NCBI GenBank assembly: GCA_013811855.1
Contig: JACCUL010000289.1
Span: forward strand, 1 to 11,463
DNA length: 11,463 nt
Reading direction: 5' to 3'
Source: Acidimicrobiia bacterium
Lineage (GTDB): Bacteria; Actinomycetota; Acidimicrobiia; Acidimicrobiales; Ilumatobacteraceae
Notes under the pieces: generated by a model
Database searches by the model: none
Seen by the model: only the letters and a program-made list of their open reading frames with translations
What the model was told of the DNA's origin: nothing
Program-made: the position numbers and the translations under genes
Part shown: positions 1-7,884 of the stretch, piece after piece
Numbering within the stretch: position 1 is the first letter of the stretch
Layout of the letters: each line of letters starts with the position of its first letter

Positions 1-152
1 AGCTCGCGCACCGTCGGCAGTCGCGTGCCGACGGGCAGGTCGCCGGACGTGATCAGCCGCCCGATCACGGCGGCGATGTGCCGGGCGCGGCGCCGGCCCC
101 GGCCGCCCTCGGCGTCGTCGCCGACGATCTCGCGCACGATGCCGTCGATCAC
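1..152 (-). CDS. GntR-superfamily transcriptional regulator, probably MocR type (partial, N-terminus only)
   Basis: Only the first 50 codons lie in the window; the gene continues past position 1. After about 24 Arg/Gly-rich residues the translation shows the GntR winged-helix signature: helix H25-T35, then the turn and wing GDLPVGTRLPTVREL (residues 37-51). The LPTVREL ending is usual in MocR/GabR-like proteins, which fuse this DNA-binding domain to a PLP-binding aminotransferase-like domain, but that second domain is off the window, so MocR is an inference and a plain GntR protein remains possible. The GTG at 152 is the only ATG/GTG/TTG start between this helix and the in-frame TAG at 180-182, so the start is forced. 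No Shine-Dalgarno is visible, and a -10-like TACATT ends 7 bases before the GTG, so the mRNA may be leaderless. It is divergent from the pyrimidine-catabolic operon and probably regulates it. Confidence 0.72.
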   Translation of the reverse strand, partial: MIDGIVREIVGDDAEGGRGRRRARHIAAVIGRLITSGDLPVGTRLPTVRE

Positions 153-159
153 CCGGCCG

Positions 160-189
160 AATGTACGGTCACAATGGTTCTATTGTCCA
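160..189 (-). promoter_or_regulatory. Putative promoter of the GntR/MocR regulator gene
   Basis: On the minus strand, TGGACA (189-184, five of six matches to TTGACA) is followed after 18 bases by TACATT (165-160, four of six matches to TATAAT). The expected transcription start falls on or next to the G of the GTG start at 152, consistent with a leaderless transcript, which is common in actinobacteria. The -35 box overlaps the palindrome at 171-186 and the -35 of the opposing promoter. This is a motif-based prediction only. Confidence 0.45.
171..186. promoter_or_regulatory. 16-bp imperfect palindrome, candidate operator between divergent promoters
   Basis: ACAATGGTTCTATTGT has perfect 5-bp arms (ACAAT/ATTGT) around a 6-base centre, in which one further pair also matches. 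It lies in the AT-richest part of the divergent region and touches the -35 elements of both predicted promoters. A dimeric GntR/MocR protein bound here could repress its own gene and control the catabolic operon. The internal TGGTTCTA resembles part of the published PdxR (MocR-family) box as I remember it; that resemblance is suggestive only. The bound protein is inferred from position. Confidence 0.42.
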
Positions 190-211
190 GCTCGACGGGT
201 GACATTACGAT
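183..211 (+). promoter_or_regulatory. Putative promoter of the pyrimidine-catabolic operon
   Basis: TTGTCC (183-188, four of six to TTGACA), a 17-base spacer, then TACGAT (206-211, four of six to TATAAT). The spacer is optimal and the element lies about 70 bases before the first gene start at 280. The remaining leader (about 218-279) is GC-rich, and I see no riboswitch-like fold in it. The weak -35 overlapping the palindrome at 171-186 fits an activator-dependent or repressible promoter. Confidence 0.45.
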
Positions 212-279
212 TAGCCGCCGGTCCGGCCTCGCGCCGCCGCCACGCCACGCCGCAACCAACCCACCGGGGGGACATCCGA

Positions 280-1125
280 ATGGCCAACATCGTCAAGGCC
301 GCCCTGCTGCAGACCGATTGGGCCGGGACCAAGGACGCGATGATCGACAAGCACGAGGAAGCGGCGCGGGAGGCCGCCTCCGAGGGCGCCCAGGTGGTGT
401 GCTTCCAGGAGCTCTTCTACGGCCCCTACTTCTGCCAGGTGCAGGAGACCCAGTACTACGACTACACCGAGCCGATCCCCGACGGGCCGACGACGCAGCG
501 CTTCCAGTCCGTCGCCAAGGAGCTCGGCACCGTGCTCGTGCTGCCGATGTACGAGATCGTGCAGGCCGGCCTGTACTACAACACCGCCGCCGTGATCGAC
601 GCCGACGGGACGTACCTCGGCAAGTACCGCAAGCAACACATCCCGCAGGTCAAGGGGTTCTGGGAGAAGTTCTACTTCCGCCCCGGCACGGGCGGGTACC
701 CGGTGTGGGACACCGCCGTGGGCAAGGTCGGCGTCTACATCTGCTACGACCGCCACTTCCCCGAGGGCTGGCGGGCACTCGGCCTGAACGGCGCCGAGAT
801 CGTCTTCAACCCGTCGGCCACCCACCGCGGCCTGTCGGAGTACATCTGGCGCATCGAGCAGCCGGCCGCGGCCGTCGCCAACATGTACTACGTCGGGGCC
901 ATCAACCGGGTCGGCATCGAGGCCGAGATCGGCGACAACGACTTCTACGGGCAGAGCTACTTCGTCGATCCGGAGGGCAAGTTCGTCGGCGATGTCGGCG
1001 ACCCCTACAAGCCGGAGCTGATCGTCCGCGAGCTCGACCTCGACAAGATCAAGATGGTCCGCGACCGCTGGGCGTTCTACCGTGACCGCCGCCCCGACGC
1101 CTACGACGAGCTCGTCGAGAACTGA
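280..1125 (+). CDS. Beta-ureidopropionase (N-carbamoyl-beta-alanine amidohydrolase)
   Basis: A 281-residue carbon-nitrogen hydrolase (nitrilase superfamily). It should hydrolyse N-carbamoyl-beta-alanine (or N-carbamoyl-3-aminoisobutyrate) to the beta-amino acid, CO2 and NH3, the third step of reductive pyrimidine breakdown, in the cytoplasm. The Glu-Lys-Cys triad is visible as E44 (in FQELF), K118 (in KYRKQHIP) and C155 (in ICYDRHFPE). The stretch from NGAEIVFNPSAT (170-181) to GAINRVG (206-212) is characteristic of beta-ureidopropionases as opposed to general nitrilases. The ATG at 280 is chosen because GGGGGGA (266-272) sits 7 bases upstream and the nitrilase fold begins at once; the frame is open back to 25, but that extension is Arg/Pro-rich non-coding-like sequence across the promoter. 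It is the first gene of the operon, one base from dihydropyrimidinase. Another N-carbamoyl amide as substrate cannot be excluded. Confidence 0.9.
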   Translation: MANIVKAALLQTDWAGTKDAMIDKHEEAAREAASEGAQVVCFQELFYGPYFCQVQETQYYDYTEPIPDGPTTQRFQSVAKELGTVLVLPMYEIVQAGLYYNTAAVIDADGTYLGKYRKQHIPQVKGFWEKFYFRPGTGGYPVWDTAVGKVGVYICYDRHFPEGWRALGLNGAEIVFNPSATHRGLSEYIWRIEQPAAAVANMYYVGAINRVGIEAEIGDNDFYGQSYFVDPEGKFVGDVGDPYKPELIVRELDLDKIKMVRDRWAFYRDRRPDAYDELVEN

Positions 1126-1126
1126 G

Positions 1127-2554
1127 ATGGGCAAGATCCTGATCCAGGGCGGCACCGTCGTCAGCGCCACCGGCCGGTCGGCCGCCGACGTGCTGATCGA
1201 CGGCGAGACCATCGCCGGCGTGCTGGCGCCCGGCCAGGCCGAGACGTTCGGCGTCACCGCCGCCAGCGACGTGCGCATCATCGACGCCACCGGCAAGTAC
1301 GTCGTGCCGGGCGGCGTCGACGTGCACACCCACATGGAGCTGCCGTTCGGCGGCACGTTCGCCTCCGACACGTTCGAGACCGGGACCGTCGCCGCGGCGT
1401 GGGGCGGGGTCACGACGATCGTCGACTTCGCCGTCCAACGCACCGGCGAGAGCGTGCAGGACGGCCTGGCCGACTGGCACGCCAAGGCCGCCGGCAACTG
1501 CGCCATCGACTACGGCTTCCACCAGATCATCGGCGGCGTCGACGCCGACTCGCTCAAGGCGATGACCTACCTCGTCGACAACGAGGGCGTCACCAGCTTC
1601 AAGCTGTTCATGGCCTACCCGGGCGTCTTCTACTCCGACGACGGCCAGATCCTGCGGGCCATGCAGAACGCCGGCGAGTCCGGGGCGATGATCATGATGC
1701 ACGCCGAGAACGGCATCGCCATCGACGTGCTCGTCGCCCAGGCCCTCGCGCGCGGCGAGACCGACCCCAAGTACCACGCCTTCACCCGCCCGGCCGCACT
1801 CGAGGGCGAGGCCACCAACCGGGCCATCCAGCTGGCCAGGGTCGCTGGCAACGTGCCGCTGTACGTCGTGCACATGTCGGCGTCGGAGGCGCTGGCCGAG
1901 GTCGCCGAGGCCCGCCACCGCGGCCAGAACGTCTTCGCCGAGACGTGCCCGCAGTACCTGTACCTCTCGATCGAGGACCAGCTCGCCCGGCCCGGGTTCG
2001 AGGGCGCCAAGTGGGTCTGCTCGACGCCACTGCGCTCCAAGCACGAGCATCACCACCGGGACCTGTGGAAGGGTCTGCGGATGAACGAGCTGGCCGTCGT
2101 GTCGACCGACCACTGCCCGTTCTGCATGAAGGACCAAAAGGAGCTCGGCCTCGGTGACTTCTCCAAGATCCCCAACGGCATCGGCAGCGTCGAGCACCGC
2201 ATGGAGCTGCTCTACCAGGGCGTCGTCAACGGCGAGATCACCCTGGAACGCTGGGTCGAGACGTGCAGCACCACGCCGGCGCGGATCTTCGGCCTGTACC
2301 CGACGAAGGGCGTCACCGCCCCCGGCGCGGACGCCGACGTCCTGATCTGGGATCCCGACGGCCACACGTCGATCGGGCTGAAGAAGAAGCACCACATGAA
2401 CATGGACCACTCGGCGTGGGAGGGCTTCGAGGTCGACGGCAAGGTCGACACCGTGCTCAGCCGGGGTTCCATCGTCGTCGAGGACGACACATTCACGGGC
2501 ACCAAGGGCCACGGCCGGTACGTCAAGCGCGGCCTCTCCAGCTATCTCGTCTGA
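1127..2554 (+). CDS. hydA: Dihydropyrimidinase / D-hydantoinase
   Basis: A 475-residue cyclic amidohydrolase that opens 5,6-dihydrouracil or dihydrothymine to the N-carbamoyl beta-amino acid, and usually also D-5-substituted hydantoins. All binuclear metal ligands are present: H67 and H69 (DVHTHMELPFGG), the carbamylated K159 (GVTSFKLFMAYPG), H192 (MHAEN), H249 (VVHMSASEA) and D328 (STDHCPF). The substrate-contact residues Y164, S299 (in CSTPLR) and N350 (in KIPNGIGSVEHR) are typical of dihydropyrimidinases. Length is normal for the family. The ATG at 1127 begins the canonical KILIQGGTVV strand and lies one base after the previous stop, so translation is probably coupled; the frame is open further upstream but only inside the preceding gene. 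Dihydropyrimidinase and hydantoinase cannot be separated from sequence; the neighbouring beta-ureidopropionase favours the pyrimidine role. Confidence 0.93.
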   Translation: MGKILIQGGTVVSATGRSAADVLIDGETIAGVLAPGQAETFGVTAASDVRIIDATGKYVVPGGVDVHTHMELPFGGTFASDTFETGTVAAAWGGVTTIVDFAVQRTGESVQDGLADWHAKAAGNCAIDYGFHQIIGGVDADSLKAMTYLVDNEGVTSFKLFMAYPGVFYSDDGQILRAMQNAGESGAMIMMHAENGIAIDVLVAQALARGETDPKYHAFTRPAALEGEATNRAIQLARVAGNVPLYVVHMSASEALAEVAEARHRGQNVFAETCPQYLYLSIEDQLARPGFEGAKWVCSTPLRSKHEHHHRDLWKGLRMNELAVVSTDHCPFCMKDQKELGLGDFSKIPNGIGSVEHRMELLYQGVVNGEITLERWVETCSTTPARIFGLYPTKGVTAPGADADVLIWDPDGHTSIGLKKKHHMNMDHSAWEGFEVDGKVDTVLSRGSIVVEDDTFTGTKGHGRYVKRGLSSYLV

Positions 2555-2563
2555 GGAATCACC

Positions 2564-4051
<1,488 letters not shown>

Positions 4052-4099
4052 GACGAGCTCCGCAAGTGGCTGTCGTATGCCCGTCGCGCTGGGTCGGGC

Positions 4100-4149
4100 C
4101 GAAGTGTGAGCTCAGACAGCGGAAATCTGCTGCGACAGCTCACACTTCG
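4100..4149. repeat. Perfect 13-bp inverted repeat in the spacer between mmsA and the LLM oxidoreductase gene
   Basis: CGAAGTGTGAGCT (4100-4112) and AGCTCACACTTCG (4137-4149) are exact inverted copies around a 24-base loop, which itself can form a small CAGC/GCTG stem (4117-4120/4129-4132). It occupies much of a 118-base spacer (4052-4169), the largest gap within the first operon apart from the promoter region. No T-run follows on either strand, so a classical intrinsic terminator is not supported. It may be a REP-like extragenic palindrome, an RNA stability or processing hairpin, or a partial attenuator. No SD or promoter of quality is seen in the rest of the spacer except AGG at 4159-4161 before the next ATG. 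Confidence 0.75.
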
Positions 4150-4169
4150 CATCGCGCCAGGTCGCTCTG

Positions 4170-5195
4170 ATGGACCTGGGCGTGGTCCTGCAGACGACGC
4201 CGCCGTCGGCGCGCGTCGTCGACCTGGCCAAGCGGGCCGAGCGGTACGGGTTCACGCACGTGTGGACGTTCGACAGCCACATCCTGTGGCAGGAGCCGTA
4301 CGTCATCTACAGCCAGATCCTGGCCGAGACCCGCAACGTGATCGTCGGCCCGATGGTCACCAACCCGGCCACCCGGGACTGGACCGTCACCGCCAGCACG
4401 TACGCCACCCTCAACGAGATGTACGGCAACCGGACGGTGTGCGGGATCGGCCGGGGCGACTCGGCGGTGCGGGTGACGAACGGCAAGCCGACCACCATCG
4501 ACACGCTGCGCGAGTCGATCCACGTCATCCGCGAGCTGGCCAACGGGCGGTCCGTCGACTACAACGGTTCGACCATCACGTTCCCGTGGGCCGCCCGCAG
4601 CCGCCTGGAGATGTGGGTCGCCGGCTACGGGCCGCGAGCCTTGGCCCTGGCCGGCGAGGTCGGAGACGGCTTCATCCTCCAGCTCGCCGACCCGCAGGTC
4701 GCGGCGTGGACGATCAAGGCCGTGCGCGAGGCCGCCGAGGCGGCCGGCCGCGATCCCGACGGGATCACGATCTGCGTCGCCGCGCCGGCCTACGTCGGCG
4801 ACGACATCGCCCATCTGCGCGACCAGACCCGCTGGTTCGGCGGGATGGTCGGCAACCACGTGGCCGACATCGTCGGGCGCTACGGCGAGTCCTCCGAGAT
4901 CCCGGCCGCGCTGACCGAGTACATCAAGGGTCGCCAGGGCTACGACTACAACCAGCACGGCCAGGCCGGCAACACGCACGCCGACTTCGTGCCCGACGAG
5001 ATCGTCGACCGCTTCTGCATCCTCGGCCCCGTCGCCGAGCACGTCCGCCGACTGGACGAGCTCCGCCAGCTCGGCGTCGACCAGTTCGCCGTCTACCTCC
5101 AACACGACGGCAAGGACGCCACGCTGCAGGCCTACGGCGAGCACGTCATCCCGACGCTGACCGGCCACGCCCGCGCCAAGGAGCCGAGCCGGTAG
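4170..5195 (+). CDS. LLM-class flavin/F420-dependent oxidoreductase
   Basis: A 341-residue luciferase-like monooxygenase-superfamily protein with a TIM-barrel pattern. The N-terminus MDLGVVLQTTPPSARVVDLA leads into the AERYGFTHVWTFDSH strand-helix, followed by GPMVTNPATRD (about 63-73) and the GIGRGDSAVR block (about 92-101) that resembles the cofactor region of methylene-tetrahydromethanopterin reductase (Mer). WVAGYGPRALALAGEVGDGFIL (about 149-170) is the second conserved LLM block. The Mer-like pattern suggests F420 rather than FMN as cofactor. From memory, a TIGRFAM group of Mer-like putative F420 oxidoreductases is found next to dihydropyrimidinase genes, and this protein probably belongs there. 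The substrate is unknown. It lies where a pyrimidine reductase would be expected in the operon, but this is positional inference. The ATG at 4170 has only a short AGG 8 bases upstream; it begins the first barrel strand directly. Confidence 0.82.
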   Translation: MDLGVVLQTTPPSARVVDLAKRAERYGFTHVWTFDSHILWQEPYVIYSQILAETRNVIVGPMVTNPATRDWTVTASTYATLNEMYGNRTVCGIGRGDSAVRVTNGKPTTIDTLRESIHVIRELANGRSVDYNGSTITFPWAARSRLEMWVAGYGPRALALAGEVGDGFILQLADPQVAAWTIKAVREAAEAAGRDPDGITICVAAPAYVGDDIAHLRDQTRWFGGMVGNHVADIVGRYGESSEIPAALTEYIKGRQGYDYNQHGQAGNTHADFVPDEIVDRFCILGPVAEHVRRLDELRQLGVDQFAVYLQHDGKDATLQAYGEHVIPTLTGHARAKEPSR

Positions 5196-5228
5196 GCGAG
5201 GCGACCAGTCATGACGGTGCTTGCCTTG

Positions 5229-5247
5229 TCGGCTGCGCAGCAGCCGA
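5229..5247. repeat. 8-bp stem, 3-base loop hairpin in the spacer before the transporter genes
   Basis: TCGGCTGC-GCA-GCAGCCGA forms a perfect stem in the 112-base spacer (5196-5307) between the LLM gene and the first permease. No T-run follows. The sequence AGCCGAGCCG appears twice around it (5182-5191 at the end of the LLM gene and 5242-5251), so duplication or slippage may have shaped the spacer. It could lower read-through or stabilise the upstream mRNA; function is not shown. Confidence 0.5.
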
Positions 5248-5307
5248 GCCGAACCGACACCAGCGCGATCGGCGGACCGCTCCGCTCGACTCCGGGGAGC
5301 TGACGGC

Positions 5308-6189
5308 GTGGCACGACGGGGTTCGGCAATCCGCAAGACGCTGCTGTTCGTCCTCGCGCTCGTGGCGGCGGCCGCGGCGTGGGAGCTGTACAAGGCCATC
5401 GGACCAGAGGACGGGGGGTCGATCCTCGGCTGGAAGCTGCTGCCCCGGGCCAACGACGTCTCCATGCCCCACGTGTGGGACGTGTCCGCTCGCCTCCTCG
5501 ACGACGAGAGCCGCACGTCGAAACGCCCGATCTGGCGCGTCGTGCTGTCCGGGGCCTGGTACTCGTTCCGGCTGGCGCTGCTCGGCTTCCTCGTCGGTAC
5601 CGCCGTCGGGGTGGCCCTGGCCACGGTGATGGCACGCTTCGGGATCGTCAAGCGGGGCCTGCTGCCATACCTCGTCATCTCCCAAACGGTGCCGATGATC
5701 GCGCTCGCCCCGCTCGTGGTCAGCTGGGGAGGCAAACTCCACCTCGGCAGCTGGGAGTGGCCGAAGTGGCTGTCGGTCGCCGTGCTCGGCGCCTTCCTCG
5801 CCTTCTTCCCCGTGGCCGTCGGCACGCTGCGCGGCCTCGAGTCCGCATCGGCCACGTCCATCGAGCTGATGCGGAGTTTCGCCGCCAGCGGCGTGCAGAC
5901 GATGCGCAAGCTGCGCTTCCCGTCGGCGGTGCCGTTCGTCGTCCCGGCGCTCCGCCTGGCCGCCGCCGCGTCGGTCATCGGCGTCGTCGTGGCGGAGATC
6001 TCGACCGGTCTCCGCGGCGGCATCGGACGGCTGATCATCGAGTACGCCCGCCAGGCGTCGGGCGACCCGCCCAAGGTGTACGCGGCGGTCGTCGGCGCCG
6101 CCGTGCTCGGCCTGGCGATGGCCGGCCTCGTGACGGTGTTCGACCTCGTGATGATGCGCCGGCGTCCCCCGGCGGAGGAGTTGACATGA
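5308..6189 (+). CDS. ABC transporter permease 1 (SsuC/ThiX/NitT-TauT type)
   Basis: A 293-residue inner-membrane permease of the binding-protein-dependent transport family. Hydrophobic segments are seen at about residues 11-27, 84-108, 118-140, 154-172, 208-230 and 257-283. The cytoplasmic EAA-type coupling loop is SIELMRSFAASG through LRFPSAVP (184-209), which docks on the ATPase. The segment between the first two membrane helices (about 30-78) is longer than in its partner permease and rich in charged residues. The GTG at 5308 is chosen because GGGGAG (5294-5299) lies 8 bases upstream and the Arg-rich start directly precedes the first helix; the frame is open back to a TTG at 5221, but that part covers the hairpin spacer and has no permease-like sequence. 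The stop overlaps the ATPase start (ATGA). It should pair with the permease at 7099-7884 in a heterodimeric importer. Confidence 0.88.
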   Translation: MARRGSAIRKTLLFVLALVAAAAAWELYKAIGPEDGGSILGWKLLPRANDVSMPHVWDVSARLLDDESRTSKRPIWRVVLSGAWYSFRLALLGFLVGTAVGVALATVMARFGIVKRGLLPYLVISQTVPMIALAPLVVSWGGKLHLGSWEWPKWLSVAVLGAFLAFFPVAVGTLRGLESASATSIELMRSFAASGVQTMRKLRFPSAVPFVVPALRLAAAASVIGVVVAEISTGLRGGIGRLIIEYARQASGDPPKVYAAVVGAAVLGLAMAGLVTVFDLVMMRRRPPAEELT

Positions 6190-7016
6190 CTGAGGTGGGC
6201 GCATCTGCCGTTCCCGCCGTCGAGGTCACCGGCGCCGGCAAAGTGTTCAACCCGGGCACCACCCGTCAGGTCGATGCGCTGGTCGCGATCGACCTGCACG
6301 TCGGTCCCGGTGAGTTCGTCAGCCTCATCGGTCCGTCGGGGTGCGGCAAGTCGACGCTGCTGCGGCTCGTCGCCAACCTGATCGAGCCCACGTCCGGCTC
6401 CGTGCGGGTCAACGGCAAGCCGGCCCCGCAAGCCCGTCTCGATCAGGAGTACGGGATGGCCTTCCAGCAGGCCGGTCTCTTCGAGTGGCGCAGCGTCGTC
6501 AAGAACGTGGAGCTGCCGTTGGAGCTCAAAGGGTGGGACAAGGGACCGCGACGGCAACGGGCGATGGAGATGCTCCAGCTCGTGAAACTGGGCGACTTCG
6601 CCGAGCACCGGCCGTGGCAGCTGTCCGGCGGCATGCAGCAGCGCGTCGCCATCGCCCGGGCGCTGGCCGCTCATCCTCCGCTGCTGCTGATGGACGAGCC
6701 GTTCGGCGCGCTCGACGAGATGACCCGCGAGCACATGCAGGCCGAGCTCCTGCGGATCTGCGGCGAGACCGGCACGAGCGTCCTGTTCGTCACGCACTCG
6801 ATCCCCGAGGCCGTGTACCTGTCCGATCGGGTCGTCGTGATGTCGCCGCGGCCGGGCCAGATCACGACCGTCGTGCCGGTCGATCTCGGAAGCGATCGCG
6901 ACCTCGACACCCGCGAGGACGCCCGGTTCTTCGAGAAGGTCACCGAGGTCCGTGAGGCGTTGCGCGGCCACGAGGTCGACGAGCTCGAGCTGGCCCGCGG
7001 GATCGGGGACGTATGA
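6186..7016 (+). CDS. ABC transporter ATP-binding protein (SsuB/TauB/ThiZ type)
   Basis: A 276-residue nucleotide-binding subunit that energises the importer at the inner face of the membrane. Walker A is GPSGCGKST (49-57), the Q-loop is at MAFQQAGLF (91-99), the signature is LSGGMQQR (146-153), Walker B is LLLMDEP (166-172) with D-loop GALD, and the H-loop is H204 in VTHSIPEA. The order and wording match the nitrate/sulfonate/taurine importer class. The ATG at 6186 has an excellent SD, GGAGGAG (6174-6180), and overlaps the preceding permease stop in ATGA. The 3' end overlaps another ATG (7013) that opens a short coupled ORF rather than the next permease. The C-terminal tail (about 225-276) is acidic and lacks a recognisable regulatory domain. 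Confidence 0.93.
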   Translation: MTEVGASAVPAVEVTGAGKVFNPGTTRQVDALVAIDLHVGPGEFVSLIGPSGCGKSTLLRLVANLIEPTSGSVRVNGKPAPQARLDQEYGMAFQQAGLFEWRSVVKNVELPLELKGWDKGPRRQRAMEMLQLVKLGDFAEHRPWQLSGGMQQRVAIARALAAHPPLLLMDEPFGALDEMTREHMQAELLRICGETGTSVLFVTHSIPEAVYLSDRVVVMSPRPGQITTVVPVDLGSDRDLDTREDARFFEKVTEVREALRGHEVDELELARGIGDV

Positions 7017-7102
7017 CTGCGTTCCCCGGCCACGCAGGCCGTCAGTGGCCGCTCCTTCGCTGGCGCTCGGTCGCTCGCACGAGAGACATGGTCCACCGGT
7101 GA
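7013..7102 (+). CDS. 29-codon coupled mini-ORF between ATPase and second permease (speculative)
   Basis: The ATG at 7013 overlaps the ATPase stop (ATGA, 7013-7016), and its own TGA (7100-7102) overlaps the GTG start of the second permease (GTGA, 7099-7102). The encoded peptide starts MTAFPGHAGRQWPLLRWRS and ends MVHR; it is Arg-rich with no membrane or domain signal. GGGGA (7005-7009) is a close SD. Its value may be mechanical: ribosomes leaving the ATPase gene can pass through it to the permease start, which lacks its own SD. It may equally be the scar of a short insertion in a former ATGA junction. No homology is claimed. Confidence 0.3.
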   Translation: MTAFPGHAGRQWPLLRWRSVARTRDMVHR

Positions 7103-7884
7103 CGGTCCGTCGCTTGCTGTGGGCCGTGATACCCCCGCTGGTGTTCGGCGTCGTGTTCATCGGCCTCTGGGAGCTGGCCATCGCGGTGTTCGACTGGAAG
7201 CCCTACTTCCTGCCCCGGCCGACGAAGATCTGGGGTCAGTTCACCGACAACATCGACCTGGTCCGCTCGTCGGCCACCGTCTCGGGCGGCAATGCGCTCG
7301 TCGGGTTGCTCGTCGGCACCGTGCTCGGCGTCGGCGTCAGCTTCCTGCTGATGCGCTTCCGGCTGCTCAACGACATGGTCAACCCGCTCGCCGTGGCCGT
7401 GAACGCGGTGCCGATCATCGTGCTGGTCTCGGTGTTCAGCAACATGTTCTCCGTCACCTCGGAGGTGCCCCGGCGGCTGATGGCGACGCTGGTCGTCTAC
7501 TTCATCGTGCTCGTCAACGTCGCCAAGGGCCTGCGCCAGGTCGACCGCGCCCACCTCGAGCTGCTCCGCTCGTACGCCGCGTCCCCGGTGCAAGTGCTCG
7601 TGAAGGCGCGCATCCCGAACGCCGTGCCGTACCTCTTCACGGCGCTCAAGATCTCCGCTCCGGCCGCCGTGATCACGGCGTTCGTGGCAGAGTACTTCGG
7701 CGGGTCCCAGAACGGCCTGGGCTCGCGCATCACGTCGAACACGACGGCCAACACCGCCGCCGCTTGGGCCTACGTGCTCGGCGCCTGCCTGCTCGGCCTG
7801 ACGTTCTACCTGGTCTCCATCGCATTGGAGAGCATCACCACACCGAAAAGGGGCGCCAGCCCCGGGGGAGGAACCACCACATGA
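7099..7884 (+). CDS. ABC transporter permease 2 (SsuC/ThiX/NitT-TauT type)
   Basis: A 261-residue inner-membrane permease. Membrane segments are seen at about 7-30, 64-86, 95-117, 127-143, 183-200 and 222-243. The periplasmic YFLPRPTKIWGQF motif (36-48) after the first helix is a family hallmark. The EAA-type loop is HLELLRSYAASP through RIPNAVPYLF (152-180). The GTG at 7099 is chosen because it starts directly before the first helix and overlaps the stop of the mini-ORF upstream; the open frame back to 6952 (including a GTG at 7045) encodes no permease-like sequence. No proper SD is visible, so translation probably relies on coupling. The stop overlaps the ATG of the binding protein (ATGA). 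It differs clearly from permease 1, so the pore is expected to be a heterodimer. Confidence 0.88.
   Translation: MTVRRLLWAVIPPLVFGVVFIGLWELAIAVFDWKPYFLPRPTKIWGQFTDNIDLVRSSATVSGGNALVGLLVGTVLGVGVSFLLMRFRLLNDMVNPLAVAVNAVPIIVLVSVFSNMFSVTSEVPRRLMATLVVYFIVLVNVAKGLRQVDRAHLELLRSYAASPVQVLVKARIPNAVPYLFTALKISAPAAVITAFVAEYFGGSQNGLGSRITSNTTANTAAAWAYVLGACLLGLTFYLVSIALESITTPKRGASPGGGTTT

Noticed and set aside
25..279. 85-codon N-terminal extension of beta-ureidopropionase
   Set aside because: It crosses the divergent promoter region and the opposite regulator gene, reads as Arg/Pro-rich junk, and the ATG at 280 has a strong SD and the natural family N-terminus.
211..279. Riboswitch or structured leader before beta-ureidopropionase
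   Set aside because: The leader is short and simply GC-rich; I could not fold a conserved aptamer pattern from it.
4100..4149. Rho-independent terminator after mmsA
   Set aside because: Strong stem but a 24-base loop and no T-run on either strand. It is kept as an inverted repeat of unknown role.
5221..5307. TTG-initiated 29-residue extension of permease 1
   Set aside because: No SD before the TTG and no membrane or permease character; the GTG at 5308 has GGGGAG at the right distance.
7045..7098. Alternative GTG start (7045) for permease 2
   Set aside because: The added 18 residues are not typical of the family; the GTG at 7099 directly precedes the first membrane helix and couples to the upstream stop.
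4140..7181. A 1013-codon open frame on the minus strand
   Set aside because: It lies antisense to the LLM gene, permease 1 and the ATPase, all with clear family motifs. Its translation is low-complexity and has no domain; long antisense frames are expected in such GC-rich coding DNA.
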